Of a DNA stretch of 64,000 nucleotides, positions 46,254 through 55,907 are shown piece after piece (the stretch's first letter is position 1; each line of letters opens with the position of its first letter). The translations under genes were made by a program, and so were the position numbers. Source of the DNA: Mycobacterium paraffinicum (GTDB lineage: Bacteria > Actinomycetota > Actinomycetes > Mycobacteriales > Mycobacteriaceae); the NCBI RefSeq assembly GCF_001907675.1, contig NZ_MPNT01000001.1, positions 372,001-436,000 on the forward strand, read 5' to 3'. The notes beneath the pieces were generated by a model. That model searched no databases, was not told where the DNA came from, and saw only the letters and a list, made by a program, of their open reading frames with translations.

Positions 46254-47777
46254 GTGGTCGCATTCGGCACGGTGCATAACTGGAATCCAGGCGAAGGTTC
46301 GGTCATTTCCTGGCACGCCTCCTCAGCCGCTCGTCATAAAGCTCAGAATGCACCAATAAGCGCCATTCCGCCGAGCTACCAGCAAATCAAACATCTTCAG
46401 TTGTTCAGGGAGCACGCCGCCAAAGGGTGCGACATAACACGCCTTAACATCGGAGCCTGGGATATACCAGGGGCGTGCAACGTGCCCGCCATGACAGAAG
46501 CGATCAACGCACACCTGCGGCGGCACGATACTTACCACAGCTGGTTTGAGTATTCGCCCAGCGGAGAGGTCTTTCGGCGGACGTTCGACAATCCTGCGGA
46601 CATCGAATTCCTGCCTCTCGAACGCGGTCACATGGCGCCCGACGCGCTGCGGGCGGATATATTGGCCACACCGAATCCACTGCGGTGGGATTGCTTCACT
46701 TTCGGACTCGTTCAGCACCTTCATCACTTCACGTTCTATGTAAGCGCGGACCATCGGGTCATCGATGGAATGTCGGTCTGTCTGATCTTCCTCGAAATCC
46801 ATCTCACGTACGCCGCTTTGGTTGCCAACGGACGCCTGGTCGAGCTGCCGGAGGCGGGCAGCCATGACGATTACTGTGCGCGGCAGCATCAGCATGCAGC
46901 AGCGCTGACCCTTCGGTCTCCCGAAGTCCGCGATTGGCTCCAGTTTATGGAGCGCAATAGCGGGTTGCTACCGAGGTTCCCTCTGCCACTTGGGGATCCG
47001 TCGATACCGTGTGGTACCGGGGTTATCGCCGTAGCGCTGTTCGACAACGGCCAGGCGGACGGGTTCGAGGCGGCGTGCGCGGCAATGGGCGCCCGGTTCA
47101 GTGGCGGTGTCATTGCATGTGCGGCCTTCGCCGAGTACGAGCTAACTGGGGCGGAAACCTACTACGGCATCACGCCATATGACGCCCGCAGCACGCCGGC
47201 TGAATTCCTCACCCCTGGCTGGTTCACCGGTTACATCCCCGTCGCGCTTCCGGTTGCCGGGACGTCCTTCGGTGCGGCCGTCAGCGCCGCGCAGTCGTCA
47301 TTGGACCTAGGTATTGACCTGGCTTATGTCCCGTTTGGCCGTGTCGTGGAGTTAACGTCTGCGGGCTCCCCAAACGGAAAACATGTGGAGGGCTCCAAGA
47401 TGCTCTCCTATGCCGACGCGAGAGGCGTTCCGCTGAGTTCTCATTGGGACGAATTAAATATTGGGATGTATGGCGATGGTAGGTCGTCGAATAAAGTGTG
47501 TATCTATGTCAATAGATTCGCGCACGAGACAACGTTGACGATTTCGTTCCCGCAGAATCCGATAGCCCGTGAATCCGTCGAGCGGTACGCCCAGGCGTTG
47601 AAGGCAACAATGCTCCGTGTCGCGGGACGGGGCGCCGGGGCGGCGGCCATGCAACCCCTCGCGCCGCCAGTCGGCGCGCGGGCTGCGGGTGGTCCCGGCC
47701 CCACCGATCAGCTCCGAGGAAGCACCGTCTCTGGCGTCGGCGCGACGCATTCGACGCTCTCGGCATGTTTCGACTGA
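46254..47777 (+). CDS. PapA-family acyltransferase (PapA1/PapA2-like)
   Basis: This 507-residue condensation-domain-like acyltransferase aligns well by eye with PapA2 of the sulfolipid pathway: an NW...WHAS start, PPSYQQIKHLQL, NAHLRRHDTYHSWFE, and the active-site HxxxDG as HRVIDG (H167-G172), followed by a TGWFTGYIPVALPV segment. I choose GTG at 46254 because GGAGGAGGGG lies 4 bp before the preceding TTT and the N-terminus then matches PapA2. The C-terminal 40 residues are Pro/Gly/Ala-rich and extra. No pks, mmpL or fadD gene is nearby, so its acyl donor and trehalose-type acceptor are unknown. Confidence 0.88.
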   Translation: MVAFGTVHNWNPGEGSVISWHASSAARHKAQNAPISAIPPSYQQIKHLQLFREHAAKGCDITRLNIGAWDIPGACNVPAMTEAINAHLRRHDTYHSWFEYSPSGEVFRRTFDNPADIEFLPLERGHMAPDALRADILATPNPLRWDCFTFGLVQHLHHFTFYVSADHRVIDGMSVCLIFLEIHLTYAALVANGRLVELPEAGSHDDYCARQHQHAAALTLRSPEVRDWLQFMERNSGLLPRFPLPLGDPSIPCGTGVIAVALFDNGQADGFEAACAAMGARFSGGVIACAAFAEYELTGAETYYGITPYDARSTPAEFLTPGWFTGYIPVALPVAGTSFGAAVSAAQSSLDLGIDLAYVPFGRVVELTSAGSPNGKHVEGSKMLSYADARGVPLSSHWDELNIGMYGDGRSSNKVCIYVNRFAHETTLTISFPQNPIARESVERYAQALKATMLRVAGRGAGAAAMQPLAPPVGARAAGGPGPTDQLRGSTVSGVGATHSTLSACFD

Positions 47778-48031
47778 CAATTGGTTCACTCCAGAACCCG
47801 GGGCCCGCAGCTGAAGCGGGGCCGAGCCAGGCACGAACCGACCTCAGCGTCTCCAGTGACACTCCTTTGCGCCGGAGGCGCATGCCGCAACGGGCCAACG
47901 GACCAAGCCGCCAACCGGTTTCGCGCCTGGTCAACACCGCATACGGGCAGTCGCGGACCCGCGTCGAAAACGTAACCTTTTAGACATCGGCGGCCCAGCC
48001 CCGGCACCACCACGAGGGGCGATCAGGCAAA

Positions 48032-48742
48032 ATGAGCGGCATGGACACTGGCGCAACCTCACCCCGCGTCTTGGTCGTCGACGACGACTCCGATGTGCTC
48101 GCCTCGCTGGAACGCGGCCTTCGGCTGTCCGGATTCGAGGTGTCGACCGCGGTCGACGGCGCCGAAGCCTTGCGCAGCGCCACCGAGACCCGGCCGGACG
48201 CGATCGTGCTCGACATCAACATGCCCGTGCTGGACGGCGTCAGCGTCGTCACCGCGCTCCGGGCGATGGACAACGACGTGCCGGTCTGCGTGCTGTCCGC
48301 CCGCAGTTCGGTCGACGATCGGGTGGCCGGGCTGGAGGCCGGCGCCGACGATTACTTGGTCAAACCGTTCGTGTTGGCCGAGCTTGTCGCGCGGGTGAAG
48401 GCACTGCTGCGCCGCCGCGGCGCGACCGCAACCTCATCCTCGGAGACCATTACCGTCGGCCCGCTGGAAGTGGACATTCCCGGGCGGCGCGCCCGGGTCA
48501 ACGGCGTCGACGTCGACCTGACCAAGCGCGAATTCGATCTACTCGCCGTGCTGGCCGAGCACAAGACCGCGGTGCTGTCCCGCGCGCAGCTGTTGGAGCT
48601 GGTGTGGGGGTACGACTTCGCCGCCGACACCAACGTCGTCGACGTGTTCATCGGTTATCTGCGGCGCAAGCTCGAGGCCAACGGCGGTCCCCGGCTGCTG
48701 CACACCGTCCGCGGAGTAGGGTTCGTCCTGCGCATGCAATAA
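48032..48742 (+). CDS. prrA: Two-component response regulator PrrA
   Basis: This 236-residue OmpR/PhoB-class regulator has the same length as M. tuberculosis PrrA and near-identical sequence from memory. The receiver domain has acidic DDD at 17-19, phospho-acceptor D61 in VLDINMP and K112 in DDYLVKPF. The C-terminal winged helix shows [15 protein letters not shown] and [12 protein letters not shown]. PrrAB is the two-component system that senses, among others, intracellular and nitrogen/redox signals. It is followed by prrB after 14 bp. Confidence 0.97.
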   Translation: MSGMDTGATSPRVLVVDDDSDVLASLERGLRLSGFEVSTAVDGAEALRSATETRPDAIVLDINMPVLDGVSVVTALRAMDNDVPVCVLSARSSVDDRVAGLEAGADDYLVKPFVLAELVARVKALLRRRGATATSSSETITVGPLEVDIPGRRARVNGVDVDLTKREFDLLAVLAEHKTAVLSRAQLLELVWGYDFAADTNVVDVFIGYLRRKLEANGGPRLLHTVRGVGFVLRMQ

Positions 48743-48756
48743 CCAGGCGAGCGGCC

Positions 48757-50097
48757 ATGAATTTTCTGTCCCGGATCCTGACCCGTACGCCATCGCTGCG
48801 CGCCCGGGTTGTGGTCGCGACGGTCATCGGCGCGGCGATTCCCGTGCTGATCGTCGGCGTCGTCGTCTGGGTGGGTATCACCAACGACCGCAAGGAGCGG
48901 CTGGATCGCCGCCTCGACGAGGCCGCGGGCTTCGCCATCCCCTTCCTGCCGCGCGGCGTCAACGAAATCCCGCGCTCCCCCAACGACAACGACGCCATCA
49001 TGACCATCCGCCGCGGCGACCTGGTCAAGTCGAACTCCAACGTGACGCTGCCCAAGCTGGACGTCGACTACGCCGACGCGTACGTCAACGGCGTGCGGTA
49101 TCGCGTGCGGACCGTGGAGATTCCCTCGCCGGAACCTACGTCGCTGGCGGTGGGGGCAACGTATGACGCGACCCTCGCCGAGACCAACAACCTGCACCGG
49201 CGGGTGCTGCTCATCTGCGGCTTCGCCATCGTCGCGGCGGCGGTGTTCGCCTGGTTGCTGGCTGCCTTCGCCGTGCGCCCGTTCAAACAGCTCGCCCAGC
49301 AGACCCGATCGATCGACGCCGGCGACGAGGCGCCGCGGGTGGAGGTGCACGGCGCCACCGAGGCCGTCGAGATCGCCGAGGCCATGCGCGGCATGCTGCA
49401 GCGCATCTGGAACGAGCAGAACCGGACCAAGGAGGCGCTGGCGTCGGCGCGCGACTTCGCCGCCGTGTCTTCGCACGAGCTGCGCACCCCCCTGACCGCG
49501 ATGCGCACCAACCTCGAGGTGCTGTCCACCCTGGACATGACCGACGACCAACGCAAGGAGGTGCTGAGCGACGTCATCCGCACCCAGTCGCGGATCGAAG
49601 CCACCTTGAGCGCCCTGGAGCGGTTGGCCCAGGGCGAACTGTCGACCTCCGACGATCACGTGCCCGTCGACATCACCGAGTTGCTCGACCGGGCCGCCCA
49701 CGACGCGATGCGCATCTACCCCGATCTCGACGTTGCGCTGGTGCCGTCGCCGACGTGCATCATCGTCGGCTTACCGGCCGGATTGCGCCTCGCCGTGGAC
49801 AACGCGATCGCCAATGCCGTCAAGCATGGCGGCGCGACCCGTGTCCAGCTCTCGGCGGTCAGCTCGCGCGCCGGGGTCGAGATCTCCATCGACGACAACG
49901 GCGGCGGCGTGCCCGAAGACGAACGCGACGTGGTGTTCGAGCGGTTCTCCCGCGGGTCGACCGCCTCGCATTCGGGCTCGGGGCTGGGGCTGGCGCTGGT
50001 GGCCCAGCAGGCCCACTTGCACGGCGGGACGGCTGCGCTGGAAAGCAGCCCGCTGGGCGGCGCCCGGCTGGTGCTGCGGCTTCCCGGCCCGAGCTAG
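48757..50097 (+). CDS. prrB: Sensor histidine kinase PrrB
   Basis: This 446-residue membrane histidine kinase has TM1 at about 19-40, an extracytoplasmic sensor to about 145, TM2 at about 149-170, then HAMP. The DHp helix carries H240 in SSHELRTPL, and the HATPase domain shows NAIANAVKHGG, DDNGGGVP and GSGLGLAL boxes. It phosphorylates PrrA. Its start at 48757 lies 14 bp after prrA; the longer open frame starts inside prrA and is rejected. Confidence 0.97.
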   Translation: MNFLSRILTRTPSLRARVVVATVIGAAIPVLIVGVVVWVGITNDRKERLDRRLDEAAGFAIPFLPRGVNEIPRSPNDNDAIMTIRRGDLVKSNSNVTLPKLDVDYADAYVNGVRYRVRTVEIPSPEPTSLAVGATYDATLAETNNLHRRVLLICGFAIVAAAVFAWLLAAFAVRPFKQLAQQTRSIDAGDEAPRVEVHGATEAVEIAEAMRGMLQRIWNEQNRTKEALASARDFAAVSSHELRTPLTAMRTNLEVLSTLDMTDDQRKEVLSDVIRTQSRIEATLSALERLAQGELSTSDDHVPVDITELLDRAAHDAMRIYPDLDVALVPSPTCIIVGLPAGLRLAVDNAIANAVKHGGATRVQLSAVSSRAGVEISIDDNGGGVPEDERDVVFERFSRGSTASHSGSGLGLALVAQQAHLHGGTAALESSPLGGARLVLRLPGPS

Positions 50098-50213
50098 CGC
50101 GAGTTTGTCGAGGGCACAAGGCTTTTGACCGGCTCCCCGCGCACGCCTGCGCGCCCGGCCCACGATAGGTGACCTACGGAGCCGATCGCGGCCGGGTCGG
50201 GCACACTGGAGCG

Positions 50214-50477
50214 ATGGCCAACGGCAAGAAACCGACCGACAGCGAAACCCTGGCACACATCCGCGACCTGGTCGCCGAGGAAAAAGCCCTGCGGGCACAG
50301 CTGCTACAGCGCGACATCTCCGAATCGGAGGAGCACGATCGCCTGCGGCGGCTCGAGGTCGAGCTCGACCAGTGTTGGGACCTGCTGCGGCAGCGTCGCG
50401 CGTTGCGCGACAGCGGCGGTGACCCTCGCGAGGCTGAGGTGCGTCCGCCCGACGAGGTCGAGGGCTACCTGAACTGA
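50214..50477 (+). CDS. DUF2630 small protein (Rv0898c-like)
   Basis: This 87-residue, largely helical acidic protein has the DUF2630 core (LAHIRDLVAEEKALRAQLLQRDISESEEHDRLRRLEVELDQCWDLLRQRRAL), predicted to form a two-helix coiled coil. Its function is unknown in all species. In M. tuberculosis the same gene is next to Rv0897c. Its stop overlaps the putative CTG start of the next gene, so the two are translationally coupled. Confidence 0.92.
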   Translation: MANGKKPTDSETLAHIRDLVAEEKALRAQLLQRDISESEEHDRLRRLEVELDQCWDLLRQRRALRDSGGDPREAEVRPPDEVEGYLN

Positions 50478-52036
50478 GCCACGCCGCGGATGTCGACGCC
50501 GTCGTCATAGGGGGCGGCCACAACGGCCTGGTGGCCGCGGCGTATCTGGCCCGGGCGGGCCTGCGGGTGCGGTTGCTGGAGCGGCTCGGGCACGTCGGTG
50601 GAGCCGCCGTTTCGGCGCAGGCGTTCGACGGGGTCGGTGTGCGGCTGTCGCGCTACTCCTATCTGGTCAGCCTGTTGCCGCCCCGCATCGTCGACGACCT
50701 GGGCGCCGGGGTGCGGTTGGCCCGGCGGCGGTATTCCTCGTACACGCCGGATCCCGCCACTGCCGGCCGCCGCGGGCTGCTGATCGGGGCAGCCGGCGAC
50801 ACGTTCGCCGCGATCGGCGCCGGCCCCGACGAGCGCGGGTTCGCCGCCTTTTACGAACGCTGCCGGCTGGTGACCCAGCGGCTCTGGCCGACGCTGCTGG
50901 AACCGCTGCACACTCGCGAGCAGGCCCGCCGGCGGGTCGGCGAAGGCGGCGAAGCGGCGGCCGCGTGGCACACCTTGATCGACGAACCGATCGGGCGTGC
51001 CATCACCGCGGCCGTCGGCAACGACGTCGTCCGCGGCGTGATCGCGACCGACGCGCTGATCGGAACATTCGCGCGCCTCAACGACCCGTCGCTGATCCAG
51101 AATGTCTGCTTCCTGTACCACGTGCTGGGCGGCGGGACCGGGGACTGGGATGTCCCGGTCGGCGGGATGGGCGCGCTGACCCAGGCCCTGGCCGCCGCCG
51201 CCGTGGGTCGCGGTGCCGAAATCACTACCGGCGCGGAGGTTTACGTTGTCGAACCGGACGGTCTCGTCCGGTTCCGCGCCCGCGACGAGGAGCGGATCAT
51301 CCGGGCCCGGTTCGTCCTCGCGGGAGTGACGCCGACGGTACTGGCCGGCCTGCTCGGTGAACGACCGCCGGCCCCGGCCCAAGGCGCACAGGTCAAGGTC
51401 AACATGGTGCTGCGGCGGCTGCCGCGGCTGCGGGACGACGCGGTGACGCCCGAGCAGGCGTTCGCCGGGACGTTTCACGTCAACGAGGCCTGGACCCAAC
51501 TGGATTCGGCGTACGCCCGGGCGGCCGCCGGGCATGTCCCGGATCCGCTGCCCTGCGAAGCCTATTGCCACTCGCTGACCGACCCGAGCATCCTGTCGGC
51601 CGACCTGCGCGAGACGGGCGCCCACACGATGACGGTGTTCGGCCTGCACACCCCGCACTCGCTGTTCGACGGCACCTACTCCGGCGCCCTGCGCGACCGG
51701 CTGACCGAATCAGTGCTTGCATCCCTGAATTCCGTTCTGGCCGAACCCATTCAGGACCTGTTGCTGCCCGACGCACACGGACGTCCCTGCATCGAGACGA
51801 CGACCACCCTCGACCTGCACCGCACGCTGCGGATGACTGCCGGCAACATCTTCCACGGCGGCCTGGCGTGGCCGTTCGCGGACGACGACGACCCGCTGCA
51901 CTCGCCGGCGCGACAGTGGGGGGTGGCCACCGCGCATGAGCGGATCCTGCTGTGCGGCTCCGGCGCCCGACGCGGCGGCGCGGTGTCGGGCATCGGCGGG
52001 CACAACGCCGCCATGGCCGTGCTGGCGTCGCTGTGA
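50474..52036 (+). CDS. FAD-dependent phytoene-desaturase-like oxidoreductase (Rv0897c-like), CTG start
   Basis: This 520-residue flavoprotein of the phytoene dehydrogenase/amine oxidase fold shows [20 protein letters not shown] at its N-terminus and a closing [24 protein letters not shown]. The dinucleotide motif lies upstream of the first in-frame GTG (50531). Between it and the previous stop there is no in-frame ATG, GTG or TTG. A CTG at 50474 overlaps the DUF2630 stop as CTGA, so I propose this as the start; a sequence error is the alternative. It may oxidise a polyprenyl or carotenoid substrate. Confidence 0.85.
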   Translation: MSHAADVDAVVIGGGHNGLVAAAYLARAGLRVRLLERLGHVGGAAVSAQAFDGVGVRLSRYSYLVSLLPPRIVDDLGAGVRLARRRYSSYTPDPATAGRRGLLIGAAGDTFAAIGAGPDERGFAAFYERCRLVTQRLWPTLLEPLHTREQARRRVGEGGEAAAAWHTLIDEPIGRAITAAVGNDVVRGVIATDALIGTFARLNDPSLIQNVCFLYHVLGGGTGDWDVPVGGMGALTQALAAAAVGRGAEITTGAEVYVVEPDGLVRFRARDEERIIRARFVLAGVTPTVLAGLLGERPPAPAQGAQVKVNMVLRRLPRLRDDAVTPEQAFAGTFHVNEAWTQLDSAYARAAAGHVPDPLPCEAYCHSLTDPSILSADLRETGAHTMTVFGLHTPHSLFDGTYSGALRDRLTESVLASLNSVLAEPIQDLLLPDAHGRPCIETTTTLDLHRTLRMTAGNIFHGGLAWPFADDDDPLHSPARQWGVATAHERILLCGSGARRGGAVSGIGGHNAAMAVLASL

Positions 52037-52052
52037 CTCGCCCGCGCTCGGA

Positions 52053-53345
52053 CTAGCGCGCGTCGATTGTCTTGTAGTCGCGCTCGGTGTATCCGGTGTA
52101 GATCTGGCGCGGACGGCCGATCTTGCTGTCACCCTCGTCGTGCATCTCACGCCAGTGCGCGATCCAGCCGGGCAGCCGGCCCAACGCGAACAGCACCGTG
52201 AACATCCGGACCGGGAAGCCCAGGGCCCGGTAGATCAGCCCGGTGTAGAAGTCGACGTTCGGGTAGAGCTTGCGCTCGACGAAGTAGTCATCGGTCAGCG
52301 CCGCCTCTTCCAATTCCTTGGCGATCTCCAGCAGCGGGTCGCCGCCGAGCTTGGCCAGGATTTTGTCGGCCTGTTCCTTGACGATGCGGGCGCGGGGGTC
52401 GTAGTTCTTGTAGACCCGGTGGCCGAAGCCCATCAGCTTGACGCCCTCTTCGCGGTTCTTCACCTTGCGGACGAACTCGCTGACGTCGTCGCCGCTTTGG
52501 CGGATCTGCTCGAGCATCTCGAGCACCGCCTGGTTGGCGCCGCCGTGCAGCGGCCCCCACAGCGCGTTGATGCCGCCGGAGATCGAGGTGAACAGGTTGG
52601 CCCGGGACGACCCCACCAGCCGCACCGTCGACGTCGAACAGTTCTGCTCGTGGTCGGCATGCAGGATGAGCAGCATGTCCAGCGCCCGGACCACCTCGGG
52701 ATCGGCCTGATACGGCTCGGCCGGCAGTCCGAACGTCATCCGCAGGAAGTTCTCCACCAGCGACAGGTTGTTGTCCGGGTAGAGGAACGGCTGACCGACG
52801 GATTTCTTGTAGGCGTACGCCGCGATGGTGGGCAACTTTGCGAGCAGGCGGATCGTCGAGAGCTCGACCTGGTTGTTGTCCATCGGGTCGAGCGCGTCGG
52901 GATAGTAGGCGCTCAGCGCGTTCACCACGCTGGACAGCACCGGCATGGGGTGAGCGTTGCGGGGGAAGCCGTCGAAAAAGCGCTTGAGGTCCTCGTGCAG
53001 CATGGTGTGCAACTGGATCCGCTTGGTGAACTCGGCGAGCTGGTCGGAGTCCGGCAGCTCGCCGTAGATCAGCAGGTAGCTCACCTCGATGAAGGTCGAC
53101 TTCTCGGCGAGCTGCTCGATCGGGTAGCCGCGGTACCGCAGAATCCCGGCGTCACCGTCGATGTAGGTGATGGCACTCTTGCACGCGGCGGTGTTGACGA
53201 AGCCGTTGTCGAAGGTGGTGTGCCCGGTCTTGGACAACAGGGGACCGAGCGCAATGCCGTCCGCACCTTCGGTGGCGTGAACGATTTCTAGGTCGATCTC
53301 GCCCCCCGGGTACTTCAGAGTTGCGGTGTCGTCGGTGTCGGCCAC
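52053..53345 (-). CDS. gltA2: Citrate synthase GltA2
   Basis: This 430-residue type-II citrate synthase condenses acetyl-CoA and oxaloacetate at the entry of the TCA cycle. It contains the N-terminal [22 protein letters not shown] segment, the active-site LHADHEQN and [11 protein letters not shown] regions and [15 protein letters not shown]. It is convergent with the FAD oxidoreductase gene (16-bp gap). Monocistronic; the 129-bp gap upstream likely holds its promoter. Confidence 0.96.
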   Translation of the reverse strand: MADTDDTATLKYPGGEIDLEIVHATEGADGIALGPLLSKTGHTTFDNGFVNTAACKSAITYIDGDAGILRYRGYPIEQLAEKSTFIEVSYLLIYGELPDSDQLAEFTKRIQLHTMLHEDLKRFFDGFPRNAHPMPVLSSVVNALSAYYPDALDPMDNNQVELSTIRLLAKLPTIAAYAYKKSVGQPFLYPDNNLSLVENFLRMTFGLPAEPYQADPEVVRALDMLLILHADHEQNCSTSTVRLVGSSRANLFTSISGGINALWGPLHGGANQAVLEMLEQIRQSGDDVSEFVRKVKNREEGVKLMGFGHRVYKNYDPRARIVKEQADKILAKLGGDPLLEIAKELEEAALTDDYFVERKLYPNVDFYTGLIYRALGFPVRMFTVLFALGRLPGWIAHWREMHDEGDSKIGRPRQIYTGYTERDYKTIDAR

Positions 53346-53474
53346 GAGAACCCCTTTGCGCTCTGGCTGGTATGGCTGCCCTGACTAGGTGCTTACAGGT
53401 GAAGGTAGTCGTTGTTGCGTTCGCGTGCCTGCCCGGGGTCAACTCTGCGGCGTCGCACCGCCCCTGGGCGCGGG

Positions 53475-54134
53475 CTAGGGCTGAAGGCGCTCGACGTGAG
53501 CGCCGGTGACCCGGATCCGGTTATGCAACCGGTTCTCCCGCCCCTGCCAGAATTCGACCGTCTCCGGAGCGAGCAGGTAACCGCCCCAGCCCGGGGGAAC
53601 CGGGATGCGGTCCTGGTCGGCAAACCGCGCGGTCACCTCCGCCAACTGGGCGAGCAGCGCCGCGCGCGACGCGACCGGCCGGGACTGCTGCGACGCCCAC
53701 GCCCCCAACTGCGAGCCGCGCGGACGCTTGGACCAGTAGTCCTCGGTGACCTCGGGCGTGACTTTGCTCACCGGCCCCCGGAGGTGGACCTGTCGGCCCA
53801 GCTGAAACCAGGGAAACGTCACCGACGCGTAGGGCGTCGCGGCCAGGTCGGCGCCCTTGCCCGAGTCATAGTTGGTGAAAAATGTGATTCCGGACTCGTC
53901 CACGCTCTTGCATAACACCGTCCGGCTCGCCGGCCTGCCGCCCTCGACGGTGGCCAGCACCATCGCGTTGGGCTCGGCGATGCCGGCCCGCTCGGCTTCG
54001 TCGATCCATTTGCGCAACAAGGAAACCCAACCGTCGTCGAGCCAATCCGCGTCGAGGTCGGGACTGCCGTCCTTTTCCACCGATCCGTATTCGACGCGCA
54101 TCCTTTGCAGGTGCTCGGGGTCTGGTCCTGCCAT
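53475..54134 (-). CDS. pdxH: Pyridoxine/pyridoxamine 5'-phosphate oxidase
   Basis: This 219-residue FMN enzyme oxidises PNP/PMP to pyridoxal phosphate. Signature segments are [40 protein letters not shown], and the C-terminal [26 protein letters not shown], which contains the substrate/FMN-binding RLHxR. It is divergent from citA (71-bp gap). In M. tuberculosis pdxH (Rv2607) lies elsewhere, so the arrangement here differs. Confidence 0.96.
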   Translation of the reverse strand: MAGPDPEHLQRMRVEYGSVEKDGSPDLDADWLDDGWVSLLRKWIDEAERAGIAEPNAMVLATVEGGRPASRTVLCKSVDESGITFFTNYDSGKGADLAATPYASVTFPWFQLGRQVHLRGPVSKVTPEVTEDYWSKRPRGSQLGAWASQQSRPVASRAALLAQLAEVTARFADQDRIPVPPGWGGYLLAPETVEFWQGRENRLHNRIRVTGAHVERLQP

Positions 54135-54205
54135 CGCGCCAACGCTACCGGGGCTTGCTAACGGCCGGTAGCGTCGGCCCGAGGGTGGGGTGCGAGAATT
54201 TTCGT

Positions 54206-55327
54206 ATGACTGTGGTCCCCGAAGATTTTGTCCCCGGCCTGGAAGGCGTGGTCGCCTTCACGACCGAGATCGCAGAACCGGATAAAGACGGCGGCGCGCT
54301 GCGCTACCGCGGCGTCGACATCCAAGACCTGGTGAACCAGCACGTCACCTTCGGCGACGTGTGGGCCCTGTTGGTCGACGGCAAGTTCGGCCACGGATTG
54401 CCACCCGCCGAGCCGTTCCCGCTGCCCATTCACACCGGTGACGTGCGCGTCGACGTGCAGGCCGGCCTGGCGATGCTGGCCCCGATCTGGGGGTACCGGC
54501 CGCTGCTCGACACCGACGACGCCACGGCGCGCGACCAGCTGGCCCGGGCGTCGGTGATGGCGCTGTCCTACGTCGCGCAGTCCGCCCGCGGTATCTACCA
54601 GCCCGCGGTTCCGCAGCGGATCATCGATGAATGCTCAACTGTCACAGCGCGTTTCATGACGCGCTGGCAGGGCGAGCCGGACCCGCGGCACGTCGAGGCG
54701 ATCGACGCCTACTGGGTGTCGGCCGCCGAACACGGCATGAACGCCTCGACGTTCACCGCGCGCGTGATCGCCTCGACCGGGGCCGACGTCGCGGCGGCGT
54801 TGTCCGGGGCGATCGGGGCCATGAGCGGGCCGCTGCACGGTGGCGCGCCGGCCCGCGTGCTGCCCATGATCGAAGAGGTCGAGCGCACCGGCGACGCCCG
54901 CGGCCTGGTCAAGAAAATCCTGGACAGCGGCGACAAGCTGATGGGATTCGGCCACCGGGTCTACCGCGCGGAGGACCCGCGGGCGCGGGTGCTGCGCGCG
55001 ACGGCCGAGCGGCTCGGCGCACCTCGCCACGAGGTTGCGGTCGCGCTGGAGCAGGCCGCCCTGTCGGAGCTGCGCGAGCGCCGTCCGGACCGCGCCATCG
55101 AGACCAACGTCGAGTTCTGGGCGGCGGTAATCCTGGACTTCGCCCAGGTCCCGGCCAACATGATGCCCGCGATGTTCACCTGCGGGCGCACCGCGGGATG
55201 GTGTGCGCACATCCTCGAGCAGAAGCGGCTCGGCAAGCTGGTTCGCCCGTCGGCCATCTATGTGGGACCGGGCCCGCGCAGCCCCGAATCCGTCGAGGGT
55301 TGGGACCGCAGCCTCACCCACGCCTAG
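54206..55327 (+). CDS. citA: Citrate synthase, CitA type
   Basis: This 373-residue paralogous citrate (or methylcitrate) synthase-family enzyme has the same length as Rv0889c. It shows [39 protein letters not shown] with the first catalytic His, [11 protein letters not shown] and [15 protein letters not shown]. The start at 54206 gives that length; the frame is open 17 codons further upstream. It is followed 121 bp later by the VOC gene. Confidence 0.93.
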   Translation: MTVVPEDFVPGLEGVVAFTTEIAEPDKDGGALRYRGVDIQDLVNQHVTFGDVWALLVDGKFGHGLPPAEPFPLPIHTGDVRVDVQAGLAMLAPIWGYRPLLDTDDATARDQLARASVMALSYVAQSARGIYQPAVPQRIIDECSTVTARFMTRWQGEPDPRHVEAIDAYWVSAAEHGMNASTFTARVIASTGADVAAALSGAIGAMSGPLHGGAPARVLPMIEEVERTGDARGLVKKILDSGDKLMGFGHRVYRAEDPRARVLRATAERLGAPRHEVAVALEQAALSELRERRPDRAIETNVEFWAAVILDFAQVPANMMPAMFTCGRTAGWCAHILEQKRLGKLVRPSAIYVGPGPRSPESVEGWDRSLTHA

Positions 55328-55448
55328 TTGTCGGCGCCCGGCGATTTAATGGGTGCCGCCGCGATGAGTTTGTGTCGCGGGCGCAGTCATAACTCGCGAG
55401 CCTGCCCGCCCGAGGCCGGCCTGGGAACCGACGACAAGGAGAACCACA

Positions 55449-55907
55449 ATGGCGATCAACATCGAACCCGCCCTGTCCCCGCACCTGGTGGTCGACGACG
55501 CGGCCGCGGCGATCGACTTCTACGTCAAGGCCTTTGGCGCCGAGGAGATCGGGCGGGTGCCTCGTCCGGACGGAAAGCTCGTCCACGCCGCGGTGCGCAT
55601 CAACGGCTTTCTGGTCATGCTCAACGACGATTTCCCCGAGGTGTGTGGCGGCAAGTCGATGACGCCCACCTCTTTGGGTGGCACGCCGGTCACCATCCAC
55701 CTGACGGTCACCGACGTCGACGCCAAGTTCCAGCGGGCCCTGGATGCGGGCGCCACCGTAGTCGCTCCCCTGGACGATCAGTTCTGGGGTGACCGCTACG
55801 GCGTGGTCGCGGACCCGTTCGGCCACCACTGGTCGATGGGACAGCCGGTCCGCGAGGTCGGCTACGACGAGATTCAGGCGGCGATGGCCGGTCAGGCCGC
55901 CGGTTAG
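55449..55907 (+). CDS. VOC-superfamily glyoxalase/PhnB-like protein (Rv0887c-like)
   Basis: This 152-residue single-domain protein has the PhnB/glyoxalase-like pattern: SPHLVVDDAAAAIDFYVKAFGAEE, then the VRINGFLVMLNDDFPE strand and a DRYGVVADPFGHHWSMG C-terminus. AAGGAGA lies 7 bp before the ATG. It overlaps the 3' end of fprB (convergent) by 4 bp. Its substrate is unknown. Confidence 0.9.
   Translation: MAINIEPALSPHLVVDDAAAAIDFYVKAFGAEEIGRVPRPDGKLVHAAVRINGFLVMLNDDFPEVCGGKSMTPTSLGGTPVTIHLTVTDVDAKFQRALDAGATVVAPLDDQFWGDRYGVVADPFGHHWSMGQPVREVGYDEIQAAMAGQAAG

Noticed and set aside
45977..46279. 100-codon plus-strand open frame before the papA-like gene
   Set aside because: The sequence is Cys/Arg-rich with no domain, has no ribosome-binding site, and overlaps the papA-like start in another frame.
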